The notes under the pieces: generated by a model
The model's database searches: none
Seen by the model: the letters and a program-made list of their open reading frames with translations, nothing else
What the model was told of the DNA's origin: nothing
Source of the DNA: Photobacterium aphoticum
GTDB taxonomy: Bacteria; Pseudomonadota; Gammaproteobacteria; Enterobacterales; Vibrionaceae
NCBI RefSeq assembly: GCF_001029435.1
Contig: NZ_LDOV01000010.1
Span: forward strand, 434,001-498,000
DNA: 64,000 nucleotides
Reading direction: 5' to 3'
Program-made: the position numbers and the translations under genes
Shown: positions 17,520 to 26,605 of the stretch, piece after piece
Position numbering within the stretch: the stretch's first letter is position 1
How the letters are laid out: the number at the start of each line of letters is the position of its first letter

Positions 17520-19574
17520 GTGAAACGGAATCAACGCTCGCTTATCGCTTTAGCCATCGTAGCTTCATTAACGGCTTGTAGTGCCTCAGATTCAACAATA
17601 GAAAACGCAGTCAATACCAGTACGGCACCACTTAGCGCCACGGTTTATGCCTGTGATAGCCAGATGACAGCCAAGGCTGATGATCTGCGTATCTACCAGA
17701 TCATGGTGGAAAGCTTTGTGGATGGCGATAAACAGGTCGGTCATGGCACCGGCTACGGCACCAGCCATCACAAGGGCGATCTGCAAGGGATCATTGACTC
17801 GCTGGATTACATTCAATCGCTGGGCGTCAATGCCATTTGGCTAACACCGATTTTTGAATCTATTCCGGTTGAGGGGCAAGACCATTGGGCGGACAGACTT
17901 GATGCTACGGGCTACTTTGCCAGTGACTATTTCAAGATAGATCCTCGCTTTGGCACGCTAGAGCAAGCCCGTGAGCTGGTGGAACAGGCACACGCGAAAG
18001 GCTTGTATGTCTTCTTTGATGGGGTATTCGGTCATCACAAAGGCAATGTGGTGCCATCACCACAAGGTAGACTGCCTGTCGGTGAAAATAACCCGGTCAG
18101 CTACCCAGAGAGCCTGGCGTTTTACGAAGAAGTCGCCAGTTACTGGGTGAAAGAGTTAAAGATTGATGGCTGGCGTTTAGATCAAGCCTACCAAGTGCCG
18201 ACCGATGCATGGAAAGCGATTCGTCAGAGCGTTGATGAAGCGTCACAGTCCGTGACTTATGTGAATAACAAAGGGGAGACCGTCCATCCTTTGGGTTACA
18301 TGGTGGCTGAGATTTGGAATAACGAACGTTACATCACAGAAACCGGTTACGGCAAAGAAGGCGATCCGGCGTTGTGCTCGGCCTTTGATTTCCCGATGCG
18401 TTTCCGAGTGGTTGAAACCTTTGCGGTTAACGAAAGTGGTGTCAGCCGGAAAGGCGGCGAATGGTTGAATGACGGCATGTCACTGCACAGTCAGTATCCG
18501 GATCACGCCAAGCCGAATTTGATGTTGGGCAACCATGATGTGGTACGCTTTGGGGATCTGCTGCAACGTGGCGGTATTGCGTCACCAGAACAACCTCAAT
18601 ACTGGCAGCGTCATAAAGCGGCGATGTCTTTCTTAGCAGCGTATACCGGCCCAATTACCTTGTATTACGGTGAAGAAATTGGCGTTCAGGTGGATGGATT
18701 TGCACAAAAAATCAAAGAAGATTGTGCCGTGATTGGCTTGTGTGATGACCACGTGGCCCGCACCAGTGCGAAAATAGATGGCGTGACGGTGTCACTGAAT
18801 GAACAGCAATCTGAGTTGAAAGGCTATGTGTCTTCATTGATGTTACTGCGTCAGCAACATCCTGCGTTATCACAAGGGGAACGTACCAATGTGATGGCGA
18901 CAGAGACGGTATACGTAGACCATAAACAGGCAGACAATGAAGCGCTGTTGTATTTGGTGAGCACGACCGATAACGCGGAGTCAGTCACCTTGAAGGGCAA
19001 AGCGATTGGTTCACAAGGTGTGCTGATTGATTTGTTAACGAACGAGCGTTTTATGCCAAATAATGGGGAGTATGCGATTCCATTAACAGGTTTCGGCGCA
19101 CGTTTCCTCAAGATTGACACCCCGACAGCGGCGGGTGTGATGGCGCAATCTGCTGCCTCGGTATCGCTAGTAGGTGAAGGGATCATGGCCCAATGTGATA
19201 CCCCAACCGTTGAAGGCATTGGTCCGGTAGCAGAAACCTTGTACGTGGTCGGCGATTTTGCCGATGCTGGTTGGAAGCAAAAGCCGCAGCGCGCGTATCA
19301 ATACAAAGGCAAGCACAATGGCAGCAACTTGTATCAAGTGGTTGTCGATGAAAAAGCGGGCGCCTACAAGATGCAATACGCCACGAAAGATTGGAGCCCA
19401 CAGTTTACCGCTGATGGTATGGCACTGAAACCGGGTACCGCAAAGTCGCTGACAGCGGGTGGTTACGGTAAAGACACCGCCGTAACGTTGCCGGAAGCGG
19501 GTAAGTATGTGTGGAGCTTAACATTCAGTGATCTTGGCGAGCCTGAACAAATTATGGTGTCTAAGTGTCAGTAG
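17520..19574 (+). CDS. GH13 alpha-amylase family lipoprotein
   Basis: A 684-residue lipoprotein: basic start, hydrophobic core and lipobox LTAC-S, so the mature protein is anchored to a membrane by Cys20. The GH13 catalytic regions are in order: DGVFGHH (region I), DGWRLDQAY with the nucleophile Asp (II), MVAEIWN with the acid Glu (III), and LGNHDVV with the third Asp (IV). The last 110 residues (from about 575, VVGDFADAGW onward) look like an all-beta starch-binding or pullulanase-type accessory domain. It would degrade alpha-glucans at the cell surface or in the periplasm. It starts at GTG behind CGGAGATC. A terminator follows. No maltodextrin transport genes are adjacent. Confidence 0.9.
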   Translation: MKRNQRSLIALAIVASLTACSASDSTIENAVNTSTAPLSATVYACDSQMTAKADDLRIYQIMVESFVDGDKQVGHGTGYGTSHHKGDLQGIIDSLDYIQSLGVNAIWLTPIFESIPVEGQDHWADRLDATGYFASDYFKIDPRFGTLEQARELVEQAHAKGLYVFFDGVFGHHKGNVVPSPQGRLPVGENNPVSYPESLAFYEEVASYWVKELKIDGWRLDQAYQVPTDAWKAIRQSVDEASQSVTYVNNKGETVHPLGYMVAEIWNNERYITETGYGKEGDPALCSAFDFPMRFRVVETFAVNESGVSRKGGEWLNDGMSLHSQYPDHAKPNLMLGNHDVVRFGDLLQRGGIASPEQPQYWQRHKAAMSFLAAYTGPITLYYGEEIGVQVDGFAQKIKEDCAVIGLCDDHVARTSAKIDGVTVSLNEQQSELKGYVSSLMLLRQQHPALSQGERTNVMATETVYVDHKQADNEALLYLVSTTDNAESVTLKGKAIGSQGVLIDLLTNERFMPNNGEYAIPLTGFGARFLKIDTPTAAGVMAQSAASVSLVGEGIMAQCDTPTVEGIGPVAETLYVVGDFADAGWKQKPQRAYQYKGKHNGSNLYQVVVDEKAGAYKMQYATKDWSPQFTADGMALKPGTAKSLTAGGYGKDTAVTLPEAGKYVWSLTFSDLGEPEQIMVSKCQ

Positions 19575-19680
19575 CCAGTGTGTCAGTAACCTGACAAATG
19601 AGTGAAGAGATCAAACAGGTTGGGATGAATATTTGAACGTATTTATCTCACTATGTTTAAAAACAAAGCTATGCAAGTCA

Positions 19681-19705
19681 AAGGGGAGCGCCATGCTCCC
19701 TTTTT
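19681..19705 (+). terminator. Terminator after the GH13 gene
   Basis: GGGAGC / GCTCCC stem with a GCCAT loop and five T, about 105 bases after the stop codon. Confidence 0.8.
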
Positions 19706-19719
19706 GTGTTTTTGAGAGG

Positions 19720-19794
19720 TTGTACAAAAAAAATATTTGTACAAAGTGATCCCATACGCTAACTTAAGTTGTACAAGATACATGTTTTGTACAA
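19720..19794 (+). promoter_or_regulatory. Four TTGTACAA palindromes in the promoter of the photolyase operon
   Basis: Exact copies of the 8-bp palindrome TTGTACAA lie at 19720-19727, 19737-19744, 19769-19776 and 19787-19794. They form two pairs spaced 17 and 18 bases start to start, 32 bases between the inner copies. The last copy ends 16 bases before the ybgA start codon. A TTGTAC hexamer within a copy could double as a -35 element. The likely binder is the MerR-type regulator encoded second in the operon (inference). Confidence 0.75.
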
Positions 19795-19810
19795 CATGCA
19801 GGGGTGGGAT

Positions 19811-20758
19811 ATGACGATTAACGTAGGAATCAGTGCTTGTGTTTTAGGTGACAAGGTCCGCTTTGACGGCGGTCATAAGCAAAATCGTTTTGTGATTGAT
19901 GAACTGGCTCAGTACATGCATTTCAAGCCAGTGTGTCCGGAAGTGGGTATCGGTATGCCTGTGCCTCGTCCTGCGATTCGATTGCTGCAATTACCCAGTG
20001 GTGAAGAGCGTCTTGTTGATACCAAGAACCACGAGATTGACCATACGGATAAAATGATTGCCTTTGCAGAGAAGAAAATCAGTCAGTTTGATGATCTGTG
20101 TGGTTACGTGGTGTGTGCAAAATCACCGACCTGTGGCATGGAGCGCGTCAAGCTGCACATTGCCAACAACAATACCGTGCCGGGTGGCGCTGTCGGTATC
20201 TACACCAAAACGCTGATGGCTAAAATGCCGTGGCTACCCATCGAAGAAGATGGTCGTTTGAATGATCCCGTTCTGCGTGAGAACTTCGTTTTCCGTGTCT
20301 TTGCGCTCAATGATTTTTATAAGAGCGTACGTGACAACTTGTCGATTGATGCCTTCGTGAAATTTCACTCTCGCTACAAACTCGTGCTGATGGCGCATTC
20401 CCCCAAAGCCTATAAAAGCATGGGGCCTTTGGTCGCCAACATTAAAGACTGGGATCTTGATGAGTTTTATCAGGTGTATCGTCAGCAATTTATGGACGCC
20501 ATTAAAGAGCGTGCCAGCCGCAAAAACAAAACCAATGTTTTGATGCACCTGCAAGGGTATTTCAAACGGTCACTGACCAAAGAACAAAAGCAAGAGCTGA
20601 ATGCGTTGATCCTCAGTTACAAAGAAGGCAATCAGCCATTATTGGTACCGCTCACCATGATCAAGCATTACATGCGTGAATACCCGGATCCGTATCTGCA
20701 AATTCAGACTTTTATTGACCCATACCCCGAGGAGTTAAAACTGCGCTATGGACTTTGA
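19811..20758 (+). CDS. ybgA: YbgA-like DUF523/DUF1722 protein
   Basis: A 315-residue protein with the DUF523 domain first (GISACVLGDKVRFDGGHK, CPEVGIGMPVPRPAIRL, KSPTCGM, with several conserved Cys) and the DUF1722 domain second (from about 190, FHSRYKLVLMAHSPKAYK to MREYPDPYLQ). In E. coli the homologue YbgA lies next to phr; its biochemical role is unknown. Start at ATG 19811 is supported by AGGGGTGGGAT; the upstream ATG-like frame to 19769 would run into the TTGTACAA operators. It overlaps the following MerR gene by 11 bases and heads the operon. Confidence 0.9.
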   Translation: MTINVGISACVLGDKVRFDGGHKQNRFVIDELAQYMHFKPVCPEVGIGMPVPRPAIRLLQLPSGEERLVDTKNHEIDHTDKMIAFAEKKISQFDDLCGYVVCAKSPTCGMERVKLHIANNNTVPGGAVGIYTKTLMAKMPWLPIEEDGRLNDPVLRENFVFRVFALNDFYKSVRDNLSIDAFVKFHSRYKLVLMAHSPKAYKSMGPLVANIKDWDLDEFYQVYRQQFMDAIKERASRKNKTNVLMHLQGYFKRSLTKEQKQELNALILSYKEGNQPLLVPLTMIKHYMREYPDPYLQIQTFIDPYPEELKLRYGL

Positions 20759-21593
20759 TACAAACAACAGCACCGACGCATTCTATGCCATCAAAGATGT
20801 CTCTGAGATGACAGGGGTTAACGCGGTGACGTTGCGAGCATGGCAACGCCGTTACGGATTATTGAATCCGATGCGGACCGAGAAAGGCCATCGCTTATAC
20901 AGCCAAGATGACATCAATAAGATTCATACGATTCTTGGCTGGCTGGAAAAAGGCGTCGCCATTGGCAAAGTGCGTCCTTTACTGGACGGGGATAACGCCT
21001 TTGAACTGGTGGAACAACAAGCGGGCAGTGACAGCCAGCAAGCGGCAGAGAGTTTGCTGAGTGCCTTGCACCGCTTGGATGCGAATACGTTAGATAAACA
21101 GCTCAACTTGATCATGAAAGAATATCCACTCGAGCTGTTTGAAAAACAGATTGCGCATTTAGTGGAGCAGACGGTCAATAGTGCAGAAAACCCACTAGCC
21201 AATGTTCAAGTGACATTGTGGCATAGCATGTTGAGAGAGCGCTGCCTGTCATTGGTAGCCGGCCATCGCAAGCGAAACAAAAAGCCGTGCCTGTTGTTGA
21301 GTTTCGATGCGGTACCGGCTTACCGGGTATGGCTCAAGGCGGCGCAATTGGCGAATTCAGGTTACAACGTCACGCTTCTGACGTCCTTAACGGGTAAATT
21401 AACACCGCTGGTGGCGCTGATGAAAACCTGGGATAGCCGAGATGTCTTTATTGATGGTGATAACAAGTTAGACAGACAAACAGTCAGCCAGTTAAAACAG
21501 CTGGTTGATGAATCCGAGTGTACGTTGCAGCTATCGGGCAGTATTACTTCAATCCATCCGGAGATACGGGAGTGGCATGATGAACCGACATAA
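20748..21593 (+). CDS. MerR family regulator with degenerate cobalamin-type C-terminal domain
   Basis: A 281-residue regulator. Residues 13-80 are a MerR helix-turn-helix (YAIKDVSEMTGVNAVTLRAWQRRYGLL, then GHRLYSQDDINKI). The rest follows the layout of the B12-binding LitR/CarH light regulators: a helical bundle from about 95 and an alpha/beta domain from about 175. I cannot find the E-x9-H or DxHxxG signatures needed for cobalamin, so this is probably not itself a B12 photoreceptor. It sits inside the photolyase operon, overlapping the genes on both sides, and is the likely binder of the TTGTACAA sites. Confidence 0.85.
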   Translation: MDFDTNNSTDAFYAIKDVSEMTGVNAVTLRAWQRRYGLLNPMRTEKGHRLYSQDDINKIHTILGWLEKGVAIGKVRPLLDGDNAFELVEQQAGSDSQQAAESLLSALHRLDANTLDKQLNLIMKEYPLELFEKQIAHLVEQTVNSAENPLANVQVTLWHSMLRERCLSLVAGHRKRNKKPCLLLSFDAVPAYRVWLKAAQLANSGYNVTLLTSLTGKLTPLVALMKTWDSRDVFIDGDNKLDRQTVSQLKQLVDESECTLQLSGSITSIHPEIREWHDEPT

Positions 21594-23067
21594 ACGCAAA
21601 GGACTCATGTGGTTTCGTGCGGACTTACGTACCGTCGATAACACCGCCTTGTCCTCTGCTTGTTCACGCAGTGATGAGGTGCATGCAATATTTATTGCGA
21701 CCCCCATGCAATGGCATGAACACCATGTCGCGCCCATTCAAATTGATTTTATTCGTCGTCGCTTAGTGGTACTGAGCGAGCAACTGGCGGCGTTAGGGAT
21801 CCCACTGTCAGTGATTGAAGTGGCGGATTTCGACGCAGTGCCTGACGCCATTCTGTCTTTTGCTAACGAACAGCAGATTGATCATGTGTACTGCAATAAA
21901 CAGTACGAGTGGAACGAAATTCAACGTGATCACCACGTCGGGCAGTGTTTGCTGAATAATCAGATCAAATTCAGTGCATTTGATGATCAGTGTGTGATCC
22001 CCCCCGGTGATGTGTTAACCCAAAAGGGCGATCCTTATAAGGTGTTTACTCCGTTCCGCCGGGAGTGGATAAAGGTTTATCGTCAAAAAGATCAAGCCCC
22101 TTTGCCGCGCATCGAACCCAAACAATCTGTTTCTGATCATTCAAGTTCTGTTAATCCTGTTTCGCCGCTTACATTGGAAGGCTTGCTGACACTGACTTAT
22201 CCCACCGTCGACAGCATGGCATGGCCGGTGGATGAAGAGGCAATCCGCCAGCGCTTGCTGATGTTCTGTGAAGACAAGGTGCGCGATTACCACGAAGACA
22301 GAGATACGCCGTCTATCGATGGTACCAGTCGTCTATCGCCGTATCTGGCAACGGGCATGTTGTCACCACGACAATGTATTGCGGCATTACAGCCATTTTT
22401 CCCCGATGGCATCGTGGAAGATAAACAAGGGCCGTTCTGTTGGCTGAATGAGATCATTTGGCGTGAGTTTTATCGCCATTTGATGGTGGCTTTTCCGGCC
22501 ATTAGCCGTAATCAACCGTTTCAACCGTGGAGTCGTCGTTTGCCTTGGCTATCGGATGAAGCCTTACTGGCGGCCTGGCAGCAAGGTCGAACCGGCTTTC
22601 CGATTGTGGATGCGGCAATGCGTCAGTTGCTTCACACCGGTTGGATGCATAACCGATTACGCATGATCACCGCCAGTTTCCTCACTAAAGATTTGCTCAT
22701 TCACTGGCAAGTCGGCGAGCAGTGGTTCAGTCGCCACCTGATTGACGGGGATCTCGCGTCTAATAATGGTGGCTGGCAATGGGCATCATCGACGGGGACT
22801 GATGCACAGCCGTATTTCCGCGTGTTTAATCCCACCACGCAAGGGGAAAAGGTTGATCCAAAAGGGGAATTTATCCGTACATGGGTGCATGAGTTACAAG
22901 ACGTGCCGGATAAATACATCCACCAGCCACACGCTTGGCCAGAGGCTGTTCAAGGGAATGTGTTGCTGGATTACCCGCTTCCGATTGTAGATCACAAACA
23001 GGCACGGGTGCGGGCCATCGATATATTCAAAACCGCAAAAGAGATGCATCAAGATACCGCCACATAA
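21580..23067 (+). CDS. phrB: Deoxyribodipyrimidine photolyase (class I CPD)
   Basis: A 495-residue DNA photolyase that splits cyclobutane pyrimidine dimers using FADH and blue light. The N-terminal antenna-binding alpha/beta domain opens MWFRADLRTVDNTAL. The C-terminal FAD domain includes NEIIWREFYRHL, GRTGFPIVDAAMRQL, TGWMHNRLRMITASFLTKDLLIHW and DGDLASNNGGWQW in that order, all diagnostic. A GGGAG site precedes ATG codons at 21577 and 21580; I use the second. It overlaps the regulator gene by 14 bases, so they are translationally coupled. Its place supports a light-stress role for the whole operon. Confidence 0.95.
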   Translation: MNRHKRKGLMWFRADLRTVDNTALSSACSRSDEVHAIFIATPMQWHEHHVAPIQIDFIRRRLVVLSEQLAALGIPLSVIEVADFDAVPDAILSFANEQQIDHVYCNKQYEWNEIQRDHHVGQCLLNNQIKFSAFDDQCVIPPGDVLTQKGDPYKVFTPFRREWIKVYRQKDQAPLPRIEPKQSVSDHSSSVNPVSPLTLEGLLTLTYPTVDSMAWPVDEEAIRQRLLMFCEDKVRDYHEDRDTPSIDGTSRLSPYLATGMLSPRQCIAALQPFFPDGIVEDKQGPFCWLNEIIWREFYRHLMVAFPAISRNQPFQPWSRRLPWLSDEALLAAWQQGRTGFPIVDAAMRQLLHTGWMHNRLRMITASFLTKDLLIHWQVGEQWFSRHLIDGDLASNNGGWQWASSTGTDAQPYFRVFNPTTQGEKVDPKGEFIRTWVHELQDVPDKYIHQPHAWPEAVQGNVLLDYPLPIVDHKQARVRAIDIFKTAKEMHQDTAT

Positions 23068-23076
23068 GGGAAGACG

Positions 23077-23514
23077 ATGATGGAAAGATCGGAGACGACA
23101 CAGATCACTGACGACTTTGTGCGCACCTATCAGGCACTGGGAAAGGATAACCTATCGATCCTCGCGGATCTTTATCACCAGAATGTGGTGTTTGAGGATC
23201 CCGCCCACCGTGTTGAAGGGATCGAACAGCTTACACAGTATTTTGCGCGTTTATTTCAGTCGGTCACACATTGCGAGTTTCAGATCCATGAAACGATCAC
23301 CGAAGGTCAGGTCGCTTACGTGCAATGGACCATGTTGTTCAGTCACCCGAAAATCGCTAAGGGTCAGCAGCGCCAAGTGAATGGCTGTTCACGATTGGCT
23401 TTTAGTGACGGAAAAGTGATTGGTCACCGCGACTACTTTGATATGGGTGAAATGATTTACGAAGGCGTGCCATTAATGGGCCCGATTGTTCGCCACATTA
23501 AAGCCAGTTTGTGA
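23077..23514 (+). CDS. NTF2-like/SnoaL-fold protein
   Basis: A 145-residue protein with the NTF2-like cone fold pattern: an opening helix (VRTYQALGKDNLSILADLYHQNVVFEDP), HRVEGIEQLTQYFARLF, then beta strands ending GKVIGHRDYFDMGEM. Such proteins are small enzymes or ligand-binding partners. Its function here is unknown, but genes of this type recur in photolyase/SDR/cyclopropane synthase clusters. It begins 10 bases after the photolyase stop and is followed by the SDR gene after 16 bases. Confidence 0.82.
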   Translation: MMERSETTQITDDFVRTYQALGKDNLSILADLYHQNVVFEDPAHRVEGIEQLTQYFARLFQSVTHCEFQIHETITEGQVAYVQWTMLFSHPKIAKGQQRQVNGCSRLAFSDGKVIGHRDYFDMGEMIYEGVPLMGPIVRHIKASL

Positions 23515-23530
23515 CGAGGGGGGAAGGTAG

Positions 23531-24337
23531 ATGGTCAATCAAACCGAGCAGCATTCCGATCATCCGGCAGAAAATGCGTCAGTGCATGCAGCGAAAGTTG
23601 TGTTACCAAAAAATGTGCTGATCACCGGCGCCAGTTCAGGGATCGGACGGCAGTTGGCGCTCGACTATGCCGAACAAGGCTGGACCGTGTTCGCTTGCGG
23701 GCAGAACGCCGAACGTCTCGCCCAATTAGCGAATGCGCATCAGAATATTCAAACCGTTCAGTTTGATATGACGGATCTGGCCGAGACCCAAGCTGCGCTT
23801 CAGGCCTTACCCGTGGTGCCGGCATTGATCATCTTAAACGCAGGGACGTGTGAATACATTGAGCACGGTGAAATTGATACCGACTTATTCCGTCGTGTAT
23901 TTGAGGTGAATGTATTTGGCACGCTGCATTGTATTCAAGCCCTGCAAACACAGTTTGACTCGATGACACATCTTGTCTTGATGGGCTCGACGGCTTCTTA
24001 TGTGCCATTGCCTCGCGCTGAAGCCTATGGGGCCTCTAAGGCAGCCATTGCTTACCTGGCGAATACATTGGCCTTGGATCTTGAACCCCAAGGTGTGACG
24101 GTGTCACTGGTCAGCCCTGGATTTGTAGAAACACCGCTTACCGATAAGAACGATTTTCCCATGCCGATGCGCGTTCCTGTGGCGTTTGCATCGGAGAAGA
24201 TTCAGGCAGGGATCGCTGCCAAAAAGCGTGAAATTCATTTTCCGCTGACATTCAGTCTGTTTTTAAAGTCCATCGCATTATTACCGCTGCCGATGCAATT
24301 GTGGGTAGTAAAAAGAATGACAAGGAAATCCGCATGA
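23531..24337 (+). CDS. Short-chain dehydrogenase/reductase
   Basis: A 268-residue SDR oxidoreductase. Visible are the cofactor motif TGASSGIG (about 33-40), NAG (about 101), the catalytic Ser in LMGSTASY and the Tyr/Lys pair in YGASKAA. A 25-residue polar N-terminal extension precedes the core. The C-terminal end is hydrophobic and basic (LFLKSIALLPLPMQLWVVKRM), which suggests membrane association and fits a lipid substrate. The stop overlaps the next start by 4 bases (ATGA), so it is coupled to the FAD oxidoreductase. Confidence 0.9.
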   Translation: MVNQTEQHSDHPAENASVHAAKVVLPKNVLITGASSGIGRQLALDYAEQGWTVFACGQNAERLAQLANAHQNIQTVQFDMTDLAETQAALQALPVVPALIILNAGTCEYIEHGEIDTDLFRRVFEVNVFGTLHCIQALQTQFDSMTHLVLMGSTASYVPLPRAEAYGASKAAIAYLANTLALDLEPQGVTVSLVSPGFVETPLTDKNDFPMPMRVPVAFASEKIQAGIAAKKREIHFPLTFSLFLKSIALLPLPMQLWVVKRMTRKSA

Positions 24338-25683
24338 AAATAGCCATTATCGGGACAGGTATTTCCAGCCTGACCTGCGCACATTATTTATCGCCTTCAC
24401 ATGATATTACCGTGTACGAGGCCAATGATTACATTGGTGGTCATATCGCAACTGTCGATGTATCTGTGGACAGTGGAGAGTACGCCATTGATACCGGGTT
24501 CATTGTTTTCAATGATCGGACTTATCCGAATTTTGAAAAACTGCTCACGGAGATCGGGGTAGACGGGCAACCCACCGAAATGAGTTTCAGCGTTCATAAC
24601 GATACAAACGGGTTGGAATATAACGGGCACAGCCTCGCTACGCTGTTTGCACAGAAACGTAATCTACTGAATCCGACCTTTTATCGCTTTATCGCCGATA
24701 TTCTGCGCTTTAACAAATTAGCTCGTCAGGTTGATCTTGAAGAAGAGACATCGCGTACTCTAGGGGAATTCCTCACTGCGCATCGTTTCAATGCGTATTT
24801 TTGCGAAAACTATATTTTACCAATGGGAGCCGCCATCTGGTCCTCGACACTGTCTGATATGAGAGGATTCCCATTGGGCTTTTTCGTCCGCTTCTTCCGT
24901 AATCACGGTTTGCTGGATATTGCTAACCGCCCGCAATGGTATGTCATTCCCGGTGGCTCCCGCGAATATGTCAAACGCTTGGTGAAGCCATTTGAAGATC
25001 GCATTCGTCTTTCTTCGCCGGTGGATGAAGTGCGCCGTGTGGATGGCAAAGTGATTGTCACCGCGTGTGGTCAGTCCGAGGTGTACGATCAGGTGATTTT
25101 TGCCAGTCACAGTAATCAAGCGTTGGATATGCTGGCCGATCCCTCTGACGATGAATCCCGCGTGTTGGCGGATTTGGCTTATCAGTCCAATGAAGTCATC
25201 CTGCATACCGATGCCCGTTTATTGCCTGAGCGCAAAGCCGCGTGGGCCGCGTGGAATTACCACCTTGGCAAAGACACTGACGGCCAACGGGATCACAAAC
25301 TCGCCAGTTTGACCTACAACATGAATATTCTGCAGGGTATTGACGCGCCAGAAACGTTTTGCGTCACGCTCAATCAGTCCGAAAGCATTCAGCCCGACAA
25401 AATCCTGCGTCGCTTTGTTTACGATCACCCAGTGTTCAGTACCACCAGTTTGCACGCGCAACAGTCTCGTCATTTAGTGAATGGTCAGCAGCAGACATGG
25501 TATTGCGGCGCCTATTGGTACAACGGTTTCCATGAAGACGGGGTGAAAAGTGCCTTGGATGTGGTCGCTGGTATCGAACGTTTAGCTGGGGAATATCCAG
25601 CGTCATCGCAAACGCCGTCATCAACATCAGACCCAGAAACTCAGCCGCACATTGCTGCCATGAAGCCAGCAGACAAGTTGTAA
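24334..25683 (+). CDS. FAD-dependent amine oxidase-type oxidoreductase
   Basis: A 449-residue flavoprotein. The N-terminus MKIAIIGTGISSLTCAHYL is a dinucleotide-binding fold, followed by YEANDYIGGHIATVDV typical of the amine oxidase/desaturase group, and near the C-terminus WYCGAYWYNGFHEDGVKSAL is the second FAD contact. Homologues in such clusters are described as NAD/FAD-binding proteins acting with DUF1365 and a cyclopropane synthase-like methyltransferase on membrane fatty acids. The start at 24334 is fixed by the ATGA overlap with the SDR gene. The final 20 residues are Ser/Thr-rich and probably disordered. Confidence 0.9.
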   Translation: MKIAIIGTGISSLTCAHYLSPSHDITVYEANDYIGGHIATVDVSVDSGEYAIDTGFIVFNDRTYPNFEKLLTEIGVDGQPTEMSFSVHNDTNGLEYNGHSLATLFAQKRNLLNPTFYRFIADILRFNKLARQVDLEEETSRTLGEFLTAHRFNAYFCENYILPMGAAIWSSTLSDMRGFPLGFFVRFFRNHGLLDIANRPQWYVIPGGSREYVKRLVKPFEDRIRLSSPVDEVRRVDGKVIVTACGQSEVYDQVIFASHSNQALDMLADPSDDESRVLADLAYQSNEVILHTDARLLPERKAAWAAWNYHLGKDTDGQRDHKLASLTYNMNILQGIDAPETFCVTLNQSESIQPDKILRRFVYDHPVFSTTSLHAQQSRHLVNGQQQTWYCGAYWYNGFHEDGVKSALDVVAGIERLAGEYPASSQTPSSTSDPETQPHIAAMKPADKL

Positions 25684-25720
25684 TGGTTTGAGGATGTCAT
25701 TGGTGAAGAGGAAGGTTGAG

Positions 25721-26536
25721 ATGAATAGCGCATTGTATGTAGGGACCGTCAGGCATCGGCGTTTTGCGCCCATGACTCATGAATTCAATTACCCGATGTT
25801 TATGCCGTTTATCGATCTTGATGAACTGGATCAACTGGAACGTAACGTTTTTGGTTTTGGGCGTTATTGGTATCAATTTGCTCGGGTCAAATTGACAGAC
25901 TATTTGCGTGCGCCTTCCGAGCCCGTCGAAAGCGATCAGCACGATCATCGAAAAAGTGATCGAAGTAAAAGCGATCGCATGCGAGACGCACAGGCACTGA
26001 AACAGGCCATTATCGACAAAGCCGAAGCGTTGACCGGTGAGCGAGTGGAAGGCCGCGTGATGATGCTGTCGCAGATCCGCTATGCCGGGGTCTATTTCAG
26101 TCCCATCAATCTGTTTTACCTCTATGACGAACAGGGTGTCTGGAAGTCAGTGCTGGTGGAGGTGAGTAATACCCCGTGGAATGAGCGTCATTATTACGCA
26201 CTGCCCGCAACGGATGATTGGCAAACCGCACAGTGGCGGGAAGAGAAGCAATTTCACGTCTCGCCATTTAACCCGATGTCACAGTATTACCAATGGCAAT
26301 TGAAGGAACCGCTGAAACAGCTGTTGGTGCATTTAGATATTCATGATCAAGCGGATGATCGCAAAGTCCTTGATGCCACCATGGCAATGAAACGACAGCC
26401 TTTTACGACGGGTGTGCTATGGCGCTTATTGGCCAAGACGCCGATTCAAACACTGAAGGTCGTGATAGGCATTTATTGGCAGGCGCTGAAATTATGGCTG
26501 AAAAAGGCGCCGTTTTACGACCATCCGGTTTCTTAA
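25721..26536 (+). CDS. DUF1365 family protein
   Basis: A 271-residue protein opening MNSALYVGTVRHRRFAPMTHEFNYPMFMPFIDLDEL, the standard start of DUF1365 (written here for the family match; Arg, His and Phe are conserved). Further on are YFSPINLFYLYD, SNTPWNERHYYAL and HVSPFNPMSQYYQW, all characteristic. A basic, polar insert (about 70-90) interrupts the middle. The biochemical role is unknown; it is almost always next to the FAD oxidoreductase and methyltransferase genes seen here. The ATG has GGAAGGTTGAG upstream. Confidence 0.9.
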   Translation: MNSALYVGTVRHRRFAPMTHEFNYPMFMPFIDLDELDQLERNVFGFGRYWYQFARVKLTDYLRAPSEPVESDQHDHRKSDRSKSDRMRDAQALKQAIIDKAEALTGERVEGRVMMLSQIRYAGVYFSPINLFYLYDEQGVWKSVLVEVSNTPWNERHYYALPATDDWQTAQWREEKQFHVSPFNPMSQYYQWQLKEPLKQLLVHLDIHDQADDRKVLDATMAMKRQPFTTGVLWRLLAKTPIQTLKVVIGIYWQALKLWLKKAPFYDHPVS

Positions 26537-26605
26537 GATCACCCCATTTCTTAATGATATGCAGCGGTATTGCCCTGTAAAACAAGAAAAAGATGAGGAT
26601 TTCCA

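Noticed and set aside
23622-23825. Minus-strand frame inside the SDR gene
   Set aside because: Shadow of a gene with clear SDR motifs.
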